The position numbers were made by a program, and so were the translations under genes. From NCBI GenBank assembly GCA_937907485.1, contig CALESR010000114.1, positions 1 through 5,915 of the forward strand: 5,915 bases of DNA, in the 5' to 3' direction. The notes under the pieces are model-generated. The model made no database searches, was not told the origin of the DNA, and saw only the letters and a list, made by a program, of their open reading frames with translations. This document shows, in pieces, positions 1-4,734 of the stretch (positions within the stretch are counted from its first letter, which is position 1; the number at the start of each line of letters is the position of its first letter). This DNA is from an uncultured Paracoccaceae bacterium. Lineage in GTDB: Bacteria > Pseudomonadota > Alphaproteobacteria > Rhodobacterales > Rhodobacteraceae.

Positions 1-273
1 GAAGGGCAGGCTGACCGTGGCCCGCGTCCCGACCGCAGCGCGCAGGGCGCCCGCCCGCCGCGCGACGGCAAACCGCAGGGCGAGCACACCAAGCCGCAGG
101 GCGACCGCCACGACCGGCCCAAGGGCCCCAAGGGTGACGGCCGCCGCGACGATCGCCATGCCAAGCCGCAGGGCCCGCGCAGCTTCACCTCCGGGCCCGA
201 GCCCAAGCGTGATCGCATCGACCCGGACAACCCCTTTGCCGCCGCGCTGATGGCGCTGCGCGACAAGACGTGA
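1..273 (+). CDS. C-terminal tail of a probable helicase (5' end outside window)
   Basis: Frame 1 is open from the first base to the TGA at 271-273 and gives the last 90 residues of a larger protein. The tail is almost entirely Gly, Pro, Arg, Lys, Asp and Gln, with three KPQG units, so it is an intrinsically disordered basic segment. It ends in a less degenerate block, RIDPDNPFAAALMALRDKT. I recall that kind of ending from the helicase-related protein that precedes the S4 protein and fdxA in Rhodobacteraceae. No helicase motif lies inside the window, so the function is inferred from this ending and the gene order. Basic disordered tails of RNA helicases commonly bind RNA. The stop overlaps the GTG start of the next gene (GTGA, 270-273), which implies one transcript and translational coupling. 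Coding status is firm; helicase identity is moderate. Confidence 0.65.
   Translation, partial: EGQADRGPRPDRSAQGARPPRDGKPQGEHTKPQGDRHDRPKGPKGDGRRDDRHAKPQGPRSFTSGPEPKRDRIDPDNPFAAALMALRDKT
70..174 (+). repeat. Short degenerate repeat encoding KPQG in the protein tail
   Basis: The 12-mer AARCCGCAGGGC occurs at 70-81, 91-102 and 163-174, in frame each time, and encodes Lys-Pro-Gln-Gly. The flanking codons (GAG/GAC, CGC CAC GAC) also recur loosely. This looks like slippage or unequal exchange inside a low-complexity coding tail rather than a mobile repeat. Confidence 0.6.
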
Positions 274-689
274 GCGACCCTGCCGGACCCGGCCCCCTGC
301 CCCCCTTGGGCGAGGGGCCGATCCGGCTGGACAAATGGCTCTGGCATGCGCGCTTTTTCAAGTCGCGCAGCCTCGCCGCTGCGGCCTGTGGCGGCGCGAT
401 GCGCCTCAACGGCCAGCCCGTCGCCAAACCCTCGCAACCGCTGCGGCCGGGCGATGTGCTGACCTTTGTGCAGGCGCGCGAGGTGCGGGTGGTGCGGGTG
501 CGCGCCCCCGGCCTGCGCCGCGGCCCGGCCCCCGAGGCGCAGGCGCTTTATGACGATCTGACCCCCGCCGCACCCCCTGCCGACCCCTCGACCCCGCGCG
601 CCGAACCCGGCGGCCGCCCCAGCGGCAAGGCCCGCCGGATCTTTGACGCGGCACGCTTTGACGCATCCGGTCCGTCAGCGCTTGAATGA
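270..689 (+). CDS. S4-domain RNA-binding protein, Hsp15 (HslR)-like
   Basis: The product is 139 residues, close to the 133 of E. coli Hsp15. Residues about 17-66 form an S4 domain: it opens with IRLDKWLWHARFFKSRSLA, continues through RLNGQPVAKPSQPLRPGD and ends in LTF. This closely parallels the start of Hsp15 (RLDKWLWAARFYKTRALA). The basic C-terminal part ends in GKARRIFDAARFD, comparable to the Arg/Lys-rich tail of Hsp15 but interrupted by an Ala/Pro-rich insert (about residues 96-115). Hsp15 binds stalled 50S subunits that carry nascent peptidyl-tRNA; a similar ribosome-rescue role here is inference. The start is GTG at 270, overlapping the upstream stop. No good Shine-Dalgarno precedes it, so translation is probably coupled. 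The next in-frame Met (residue 43) would destroy the S4 domain, so the GTG start is preferred. Confidence 0.88.
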   Translation: MSDPAGPGPLPPLGEGPIRLDKWLWHARFFKSRSLAAAACGGAMRLNGQPVAKPSQPLRPGDVLTFVQAREVRVVRVRAPGLRRGPAPEAQALYDDLTPAAPPADPSTPRAEPGGRPSGKARRIFDAARFDASGPSALE

Positions 690-695
690 TGCCCC

Positions 696-720
696 CAACG
701 GGGTTAAGTCCCCCTCGTTG
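696..720 (+). other. Hairpin between the S4 gene and fdxA
   Basis: CAACGGGG (696-703) can pair with CCCC (710-713) and GTTG (717-720), leaving loop TTAAGT and a 3-nt bulge (714-716). No T-run follows, so it is not a classical terminator. It could be a weak attenuator, a processing site or chance. The 48-nt gap that holds it shows no convincing promoter. Confidence 0.3.
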
Positions 721-737
721 AAACCGCGAGACCCGCC

Positions 738-1076
738 ATGACCTATGTCGTGACCGACAACTGCATCGCCTGCAAATACACCGACTGCGTCGAAGTCTGT
801 CCGGTGGACTGCTTCTATGAGGGCGAGAACTTTCTGGCGATCCACCCGGACGAGTGCATCGATTGCGGCGTCTGCGAGCCCGAATGCCCCGCCGACGCGA
901 TTCGCCCCGACACCGAGCCGGGGCTGGAAAGCTGGGTCGAGCTCAATCGCAAATACGCCGAGCTCTGGCCGGTCATCACGGTGCGCCGTGACCCGCTGCC
1001 CGAGGCCGCCAAGCGCGACGGCGAGACCGGCAAGCTGGACAAGTATTTCTCGGAAAACCCCGGCGAAGGCTCGTAA
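738..1076 (+). CDS. fdxA: 7Fe ferredoxin FdxA ([3Fe-4S][4Fe-4S])
   Basis: The 112-residue protein is a close match to Azotobacter FdI-type ferredoxins, which are about 106 residues long. It begins MTYVVTDNCIACKYTDC and continues through VEVCPVDCFYEG and IHPDECIDCGVCEPECP. By analogy with FdI, Cys9, Cys17 and Cys50 hold the 3Fe cluster. Cys21, Cys40, Cys43 and Cys46 hold the 4Fe cluster, while Cys12 and Cys25 are the non-ligand cysteines. The C-terminal helical extension (LNRKYAELWPVIT, then DPLPEAAKRDG) is also family-typical. It is a soluble cytoplasmic one-electron carrier whose partner cannot be told from this window. The ATG at 738 gives the exact family N-terminus, although the upstream region has only a weak purine run (GCGAG, near 728). 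It probably follows the S4 gene on the same transcript. Confidence 0.96.
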   Translation: MTYVVTDNCIACKYTDCVEVCPVDCFYEGENFLAIHPDECIDCGVCEPECPADAIRPDTEPGLESWVELNRKYAELWPVITVRRDPLPEAAKRDGETGKLDKYFSENPGEGS

Positions 1077-1085
1077 CTGCTGCGC

Positions 1086-1124
1086 TGACGCTGCGTCAAC
1101 CGCCACCCCTGCGATGCCGCAGGG
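1086..1124 (+). other. Two small dyads just after fdxA
   Basis: TGACGC-T-GCGTCA (1086-1098) is a perfect 6+6 palindrome. CCCTGC (1107-1112) pairs with GCAGGG (1119-1124) across a 6-nt loop. Neither is followed by a T-run. They may stabilise the 3' end of the fdxA mRNA or form an imperfect terminator. The pattern is visible but the function is a guess. Confidence 0.35.
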
Positions 1125-1157
1125 CAGCATTGCGGATTCCGCGCTTTGATTCGGGCG

Positions 1158-1187
1158 GTTTTCGTGTTACAGCTTTGCTACAACAAT
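1158..1187 (+). promoter_or_regulatory. Tentative carD promoter
   Basis: The AT-richest point of the fdxA-carD gap contains overlapping -10-like hexamers, TACAAC (1179-1184) and AACAAT (1182-1187), each matching TATAAT at 4 of 6 positions. The -35 region is poor (a T-rich stretch, 1159-1162). A start site about 7 nt downstream (1191-1194) would place the 5' end of the mRNA at the first strand of the long inverted repeat 1193-1201/1294-1302. That agreement is the main reason to list it. Confidence 0.35.
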
Positions 1188-1198
1188 GACCTGCCCGG

Positions 1199-1235
1199 CA
1201 TCCGCAGTGCTGCTCGCCTGTGCGATGTTTTTTTT
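1199..1235 (+). terminator. Possible weak terminator/attenuator with T8 tract
   Basis: CAT-c-CGCA (1199-1206) pairs with TGCGATG (1221-1227), with one bulged C and a 14-nt loop, followed at once by eight T (1228-1235). The stem is short and bulged, so it would be inefficient. It could end fdxA transcription or act as an attenuator in the carD leader, depending on where carD transcription starts. Confidence 0.4.
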
Positions 1236-1256
1236 GGCTCCGATGAGATCACCCAG

Positions 1257-1275
1257 CGGGAAACGTCGTTTCCCG
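1257..1275. repeat. 19-bp perfect palindrome upstream of carD
   Basis: CGGGAAACG-T-CGTTTCCCG has 9-bp arms around a single central base and lies 47 nt before the carD start. As DNA it has the form of an operator for a dimeric regulator; as RNA it is a stable hairpin. The flanking CCGA (1240-1243) and TCGG (1276-1279) could extend an RNA stem. No T-run follows. Confidence 0.75.
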
Positions 1276-1322
1276 TCGGCTCTTTGTCGCCAAATGCCGG
1301 GCCAACGTGAGGAAGCGCCAGA

Positions 1323-1832
1323 ATGAGCAAAACCCGCAAGGCCGAATTCCGCCCCAACGAGTTCGTTGTCTACCCCGCGCATGGCGTGGGCAAGATCGTC
1401 TCGATCGAGGAGCGTGAAATCGCCGGGATGCAGCTCGAGCTTTTCGTCATCTCGTTCGAAAAGGACAAGATGACCCTGCGTGTGCCGACCGACAAGGCGA
1501 CGGCGGTGGGCATGCGCTCGCTCTCGTCGCCCGATATCGTGTCCAAGGCGCTGGCCACCCTCAAGGGCAAGGCCCGGGTCAAACGCGCCATGTGGTCGCG
1601 CCGCGCGCAGGAATATGAGCAAAAGATCAACTCGGGCGACCTCCTGGCGATTGCCGAAGTGGTGCGCGACCTGCACCGCGCCGACGACCAGCGCGAGCAG
1701 AGCTATTCCGAGCGTCAGCTCTATGAGGCCGCGCTCGAACGCCTGACGCGCGAAGTCGCGGCCGTCTCGGGCATCGACGAGGCCGGCGCCGCCAAGCGCG
1801 TCGGCGAAGTGCTGGTCGCCCGCGCGGCCTGA
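1323..1832 (+). CDS. carD: CarD family RNA polymerase-binding transcription regulator
   Basis: The 169-residue product has the two CarD domains. The N-terminal RNA polymerase-interacting Tudor-like domain is at about 9-65 (EFVVYPAHGVGKIVSIEERE, then the beta-strand LELFVISF and KMTLRVPTDKA). The C-terminal helical DNA-binding domain is at about 75-165 and includes MWSRRAQEYEQKINSGDLL followed by AIAEVVRDL. Trp91 in WSRR corresponds to the tryptophan that in mycobacterial and Thermus CarD wedges into the upstream edge of the transcription bubble. CarD binds the RNA polymerase beta subunit and stabilises open complexes. In Rhodobacter sphaeroides it activates promoters lacking T at -7, and it represses its own promoter. 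The start is fixed by GAGGA (1309-1313), 9 nt before the ATG. It appears to be transcribed alone: a 246-nt leader region precedes it and a strong terminator follows. Confidence 0.95.
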   Translation: MSKTRKAEFRPNEFVVYPAHGVGKIVSIEEREIAGMQLELFVISFEKDKMTLRVPTDKATAVGMRSLSSPDIVSKALATLKGKARVKRAMWSRRAQEYEQKINSGDLLAIAEVVRDLHRADDQREQSYSERQLYEAALERLTREVAAVSGIDEAGAAKRVGEVLVARAA

Positions 1833-1849
1833 TCGCAGCGCAGCCTTTG

Positions 1850-1880
1850 AAACGCCCCGGTCACCGCCGGGGCGTTTTTT
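1850..1880 (+). terminator. Rho-independent terminator of carD
   Basis: AAACGCCCCGG (1850-1860) pairs perfectly with CCGGGGCGTTT (1867-1877) around a 6-nt loop, and the T-run extends to 1880. It begins 18 nt after the carD stop. A textbook intrinsic terminator. Confidence 0.95.
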
Positions 1881-1912
1881 CATGCGCGGTCAGGACAGCG
1901 TTCGGGCCGGAC

Positions 1913-1942
1913 TGGACAGCCAGCGCCTGACTGGACTATAGC
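1913..1942 (+). promoter_or_regulatory. Candidate yebC promoter (TGGACA-N18-TATAGC)
   Basis: TGGACA (1913-1918) matches the -35 consensus at 5 of 6 positions. TATAGC (1937-1942) follows after 18 nt and has C rather than T at -7. The predicted start near 1949 gives a short leader of about 22 nt. The heptamer ACTGGAC occurs twice, 19 bp apart (1911-1917 and 1930-1936), overlapping the two promoter elements. The upstream terminator at 1850-1880 makes a promoter in this gap necessary. Confidence 0.55.
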
Positions 1943-1970
1943 CTGCGCGATCAAGCATTCGGAGACGATC

Positions 1971-2711
1971 ATGGCAGGCCATTCCAAATGGGCCAACATC
2001 CAGCATCGCAAGGGCCGGCAAGACGCCGTGCGCTCGAAGATGTTCTCGAAATTCTCGAAGGAAATCACCGTCGCCGCCAAGATGGGCGACCCTGACCCCG
2101 ACAAGAACCCCCGCCTGCGACTGGCGATCAAGGAAGCCAAATCGCAGTCGATGCCCAAGGACAACATCGACCGGGCGATCAAGAAGGCGATCGGCGGCGA
2201 TGCCGAGGTCTATGAGGAAATCCGTTATGAGGGCTATGGCCCCGGCGGCGTGGCGGTGATCGTCGAGGCGATGACCGACAACCGCAACCGGACGGCCTCG
2301 AACGTGCGCTCGACCTTTGCCAAATACGGCGGCAATCTGGGCGAGACCGGCTCGGTCGGCTTCATGTTCGACCGCATGGGGCAGATCGTCTATGGCCCAA
2401 AGGCCGGCGACGCCGACACCGTGATGATGGCGGCGCTGGACGCAGGCGCGGCGGATGTCGAAAGCACCGAGGACGGCCATGTGATCTGGTGCGCCTTCGA
2501 GGATATCGGCGAGGTCTCGGCGGCGCTGGAATCGGCGCTGGGCGAATCCGAATCGACCAAGCTGGTCTGGAAGCCGCAGACCTCGACCGACATGGACCTT
2601 GAGGGCATGCAGCGGTTGATGAAGCTGATCGAGGTGCTGGAAGACGATGACGACGTGCAGACCGTCACGGCGAATTTCGAAGCCTCGGACGAGGTCATGG
2701 CGCAGCTCTGA
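1971..2711 (+). CDS. yebC: YebC/PmpR (TACO1) family protein
   Basis: The 246 residues match the usual family length (about 240-250). The N-terminal block is almost invariant in the family: MAGHSKWANIQHRKGRQDAV, then KMFSKFSKEITVAAK and the basic helix of SMPKDNIDRAIKKA. The later block RYEGYGPGGVAVIVEAMTDN, followed by ASNVRSTFAKYGGNLGETGS and VGFMFDR, is also diagnostic. The acidic C-terminus (LEDDDDVQTV) is typical. Members were long annotated as transcriptional regulators. More recent work on bacterial YebC and mitochondrial TACO1 points to ribosome association and relief of stalling at proline-rich stretches. Which role applies here is not visible from sequence. GGAG (1961-1964), 6 nt before the ATG, fixes the start. 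It is monocistronic by position, with its own promoter and terminator. Confidence 0.97.
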   Translation: MAGHSKWANIQHRKGRQDAVRSKMFSKFSKEITVAAKMGDPDPDKNPRLRLAIKEAKSQSMPKDNIDRAIKKAIGGDAEVYEEIRYEGYGPGGVAVIVEAMTDNRNRTASNVRSTFAKYGGNLGETGSVGFMFDRMGQIVYGPKAGDADTVMMAALDAGAADVESTEDGHVIWCAFEDIGEVSAALESALGESESTKLVWKPQTSTDMDLEGMQRLMKLIEVLEDDDDVQTVTANFEASDEVMAQL

Positions 2712-2736
2712 TCGGGCGTGCCGGGGTGTATCGGTG

Positions 2737-2765
2737 AAAAGGGGGGCGCTCGCGCCCCCCTCTTT
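2737..2765 (+). terminator. Rho-independent terminator of yebC
   Basis: GGGGGGCG (2741-2748) pairs with CGCCCCCC (2753-2760) around a CTCG tetraloop. It is flanked by AAAA upstream and TCTTT downstream. The stem is strong and the T-tract short and interrupted. The same C-rich arm can pair alternatively with a second GGGGGGCG at 2811-2818. Confidence 0.82.
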
Positions 2766-2818
2766 GCTGCGCAAATTCACCCCCCTGAGGATATTTGAAG
2801 AGCAAAGATGGGGGGGCG
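2753..2818. repeat. Long inverted repeat downstream of yebC
   Basis: CGCCCCCCTCTTTGCT (2753-2768) is complementary to 2801-2818 (AGCAAAGA-TG-GGGGGGCG): 16 bp with one 2-nt bulge, around a 32-nt interior. The interior carries CCCCCCTGAGGATATTT (2780-2796). I recall similar GAGGATATTT-AAGATG strings recurring in intergenic regions of Rhodobacteraceae; this is memory, not a search. It may be a dispersed intergenic element or an alternative 3' structure. Confidence 0.55.
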
Positions 2819-3072
2819 TGAAGATCGGGCGACCGTGGGACAAGTGTTGCCAAAACCTTAACAGATTTTGTAACCCATTGAAATGAAACGGTCTTGAAAA
2901 TGTCCCGCGCGTGGGACAGTCCCGGACCGCCCGCGACGAATGTCAAGAGCGGCCCCTTTGCGGGTCTCATCGGTCGGGGGATGGGAGAGGGGGAGCCTCT
3001 GGGGCGCGGCGCGGACTTGACCCCGTCGGCACAAGACCGCATGCAGGGCGCGGTTTGGCAGGGAGGCAGCGG
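2819..3072. other. Gene-free region upstream of the aldo/keto reductase
   Basis: No supported gene lies here. 2843-2900 is an AT-rich patch likely to hold the reductase promoter: TTGCCA (2847-2852) could be a -35, but no convincing -10 sits at the right distance (TAACCC, 2871-2876, is poor). A half-match to the CtrA box (TTAA, 2858-2861) is present. Two GTGGGACA octamers (2835-2842, 2911-2918) and overlapping GGGAC/GTCCC dyads lie around the patch. 2930-3060 is GC-rich; I see nothing firm in it beyond a TTGACC (3017-3022) without a -10 partner. The open frame upstream of 3073 shows no conserved protein character. Confidence 0.5.
2901..2923. promoter_or_regulatory. Overlapping TGTCCC/GGGACA dyads, possible operator
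   Basis: TGTCCC (2901-2906) and GGGACA (2913-2918) form an 18-bp dyad with a CGCG core and one mismatched pair. GGGAC-A-GTCCC (2913-2923) is a second perfect dyad sharing the middle arm. A further GTGGGACA lies at 2835-2842. Both copies flank the AT-rich, promoter-like patch, so a regulator-binding site is plausible, but no known motif is recognised. Confidence 0.4.
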
Positions 3073-4071
3073 ATGCAGCGGCGCAGGTTGGGGGCGAAGG
3101 GCCCTGAGGTTTCAGCCGTCGGCTATGGCGCGATGTCGTTTTCGGATTTCTACGGTCCGACCGACGAGGCCGCCTCGCATGCCATTCTGGACGCGATGCG
3201 CGAGGAAGGCGTGACCCATCTCGACACCGCCAATGTGTATGGCAATGGCCGGTCCGAGGCCTGGATCGGCAGCTATCTGGCGCGCAATCCGGGCGCGCGC
3301 GGCGAGTTTGTCATCGCCACCAAGGCCGCGATCACCAAGGGTCAGGACGGTGGGCGCCGGCTGGACAATTCCGCCGCGCATCTGGAGGCCGAGCTGGACG
3401 CCAGCCTGCGGCGGCTGGGCGTTGACGGCGTGGACCACTTTTATGTCCATCGCCGCGAGGAGGGTCGCCCGGTCGAGGAGGTGGCCGAGACGCTGGCGAG
3501 GCTGCAGGCCAAGGGCAAGGCCCGCGCCATCGGCTTTTCCGAGATCGCGCCAGCGACCCTGCGGCGGGCGGCGGCGGTGGTGCATATCGATGCGGTGCAG
3601 TCCGAATATTCCCTGCAGACCCGCGCGCCCGAGTTGGGACTGGTGCAGGCCTGCGCCGAGTTGGGCACCGCGCTGGTGGCGTTCTCGCCGGTCGGGCGGT
3701 CCTTGCTGACCGATCACCCGATCACGCCCGAGCGCGGGCGGGGCATCGCCTTTCTGGCCTCGAACCCGCGGTTCGCGCCGGGGAACCATGAGGCCAATCT
3801 GGCGATCACCGATCGCTTTCGTGCGCTGGCCGCCGAGATGGGGGTGCCGGCGGCCGGGCTGGCCTGCGCTTGGCTGCTGTCGCGCGGGCCGCATGTGCTG
3901 CCGATCCCCGGCACCCGCAGCGTCGCGCATCTGCGCGAGTGTCTGGCCGGGGCCCGGATGGCGCTGACGCCCGAGGATATGGCCCGCATCGAGGCGGCGC
4001 TGCCGGTCGGCTGGGCGCATGGCGATCGCTACGACACGGCGCAATGGGTGGGGCCGGAGCGGTATTGTTGA
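3073..4071 (+). CDS. Aldo/keto reductase family oxidoreductase
   Basis: The 332-residue product is a TIM-barrel aldo/keto reductase of normal length. The catalytic tetrad is visible: Asp51 and Tyr56 in THLDTANVYGNGRSE, Lys84 in FVIATKAA, and His126 in DHFYVHRREEGRPVEEV. NADP(H)-site elements follow: IGFSEI, then QSEYSLQTR (near 180), VAFSPVGR and, near the C-terminus, IPGTRSVAHLRE. The family reduces aldehydes or ketones with NADPH. The pattern resembles the bacterial AKR13/YajO-like subgroup, but the substrate cannot be read from sequence. The start at 3073 is chosen because GGAGG (3062-3066) lies 6 nt upstream and residue 1 falls where the family starts. Frame 1 stays open back to an ATG at 2911, but those 54 residues are Arg/Gly-rich and non-conserved. 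It appears monocistronic and unlinked in function to its neighbours. Confidence 0.93.
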   Translation: MQRRRLGAKGPEVSAVGYGAMSFSDFYGPTDEAASHAILDAMREEGVTHLDTANVYGNGRSEAWIGSYLARNPGARGEFVIATKAAITKGQDGGRRLDNSAAHLEAELDASLRRLGVDGVDHFYVHRREEGRPVEEVAETLARLQAKGKARAIGFSEIAPATLRRAAAVVHIDAVQSEYSLQTRAPELGLVQACAELGTALVAFSPVGRSLLTDHPITPERGRGIAFLASNPRFAPGNHEANLAITDRFRALAAEMGVPAAGLACAWLLSRGPHVLPIPGTRSVAHLRECLAGARMALTPEDMARIEAALPVGWAHGDRYDTAQWVGPERYC

Positions 4072-4077
4072 GGGGGC

Positions 4078-4097
4078 GGTGCGCGCAAGCACGCACC
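4078..4097 (+). terminator. Hairpin just after the aldo/keto reductase
   Basis: GGTGCG (4078-4083) pairs with CGCACC (4092-4097) around an 8-nt loop, 6 nt after the stop codon. No T-run follows, so intrinsic termination would be weak. Listed because its position suits a 3' end. Confidence 0.35.
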
Positions 4098-4205
4098 CTG
4101 TCGGATGCGGCAGTGGGAATTGCAACAGGAAAAGGTCTCTTCTGGAAAACAACAGTATTTCGTCTCAACGGCAGATAGTGGTCCCGTTCGCAAGGCAGTA
4201 TCGGC

Positions 4206-4595
4206 ATGAAAAAGGTTTTATTGATCCTGGCTTTGCTTTTCGTTCTCGAGAAGCTTCTTTTGCGTTTCATCGTTGATCCATATGTGGCGCAGGACTTCGA
4301 CTCATACGCTGACTTCGTCGAGCGAATGTACGATCAGGATGGTGGCCTGCGGGCGATTGAAGGAATTGGCTGCGTAAATTACAGGTTGATCGTCATCTAT
4401 TCCTACAGAATATGCGCGCACTCGCTTGGCTACGGTTCAGGTAATGGGGGGGATCGCTTCGTCGTGCTCTTGGAACGGCCCGCCGGGTATTTTACACTGA
4501 TCCCATGGCGGGACGCAGGACGGCTAGATTTCGATAGTATCGTCTTGGGCAATATGAACGTCGACGGCAGTTACAGTATTAGAGGGGTGGAATGA
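4206..4595 (+). CDS. Small membrane-anchored protein of unknown function
   Basis: The 129-residue product is not recognised. Residues 1-23 form a charged start (MKK) plus a hydrophobic stretch (VLLILALLFVLEKLLLRFIV). This is interrupted by Glu15-Lys16 and has no clear signal-peptidase site, so a signal anchor with the rest outside the cytoplasm is the likeliest reading. The soluble part (about 28-129) is acidic and aromatic, with two cysteines (Cys56, Cys70) that could form a disulfide, and segments RFVVLLERPAGYFTLIPW and a C-terminal NMNVDGSYSIRGVE suggesting beta structure. The start is the only ATG after an in-frame stop at 4176; a weak AAGG (4192-4195) lies 10 nt upstream. Its base composition stands out: a hand count of 4261-4560 gives 159 G/C in 300 (53%), against over 70% in sampled lines of the reductase. 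Codons rare in its neighbours (TTA, ATA, AGA, AGG) appear. Recent acquisition is inferred. Confidence 0.7.
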   Translation: MKKVLLILALLFVLEKLLLRFIVDPYVAQDFDSYADFVERMYDQDGGLRAIEGIGCVNYRLIVIYSYRICAHSLGYGSGNGGDRFVVLLERPAGYFTLIPWRDAGRLDFDSIVLGNMNVDGSYSIRGVE

Positions 4596-4665
4596 CACAA
4601 ACCCGGCCGTGGTCGTCTGAAAGCCCACCTCCCTCTCTCGCACAGCGCCCGTCCTGAACTCCAAC

Positions 4666-4692
4666 CCGAGGCGCCTTTCCGGGTAGCCTCGG
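4666..4692. terminator. Inverted repeat between convergent genes, possible shared terminator
   Basis: CCGAGGC (4666-4672) and GCCTCGG (4686-4692) are perfect 7-bp arms around 13 nt. It lies between the stop of the plus-strand unknown gene (4595) and that of the minus-strand DoxX-like gene (4735), where a bidirectional terminator would be expected. Neither side has a T-run, so it is at best a non-canonical terminator. The rest of 4596-4734 shows nothing else. Confidence 0.35.
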
Positions 4693-4734
4693 TCACCTCG
4701 ATCCGCCGGATTTGCTGGTGCACCCCTGAGGCCG

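Larger units (their letters stand above)
1193..1302 (+). promoter_or_regulatory. Structured carD 5' leader closed by a 9-bp inverted repeat
   Basis: GCCCGGCAT (1193-1201) is perfectly complementary to ATGCCGGGC (1294-1302), which ends 6 nt before the carD Shine-Dalgarno. Inside lie a bulged hairpin running into a T8 tract (1199-1235) and a 19-bp palindrome (1257-1275). The CAT at 1199-1201 is shared by the closing helix and the T8 hairpin, so the two folds exclude each other. An RNA regulatory role is inference; the complementarity is directly visible. Confidence 0.45.

Noticed and set aside
1890..2843. Long open frame on the minus strand opposite yebC
   Set aside because: It is an antisense shadow of yebC with no recognisable domain and runs through the yebC promoter and terminator.
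2858..2872. CtrA box upstream of the reductase
   Set aside because: Only the first half-site (TTAA) matches; the second at N7 is TGTA, so the full TTAA-N7-TTAA is absent.
3017..3046. Promoter with -35 TTGACC before the reductase
   Set aside because: The sequence 16-18 nt downstream (around CATGCAG) does not resemble a -10 box.
2911..3072. In-frame N-terminal extension of the aldo/keto reductase from an ATG at 2911
   Set aside because: The extra 54 residues are Arg/Gly-rich with no family resemblance, overlap the dyad cluster, and a much better Shine-Dalgarno precedes the ATG at 3073.
2894..3214. Small open frame across the gap upstream of the reductase
   Set aside because: It overlaps the reductase start in another frame, has no ribosome-binding site, and its composition follows the GC-rich background.
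3112..4152. Long open frame on the minus strand opposite the reductase
   Set aside because: It is antisense to a clear family protein with all catalytic residues, and its translation is Arg/His/Gln-rich, as expected from high third-position GC.
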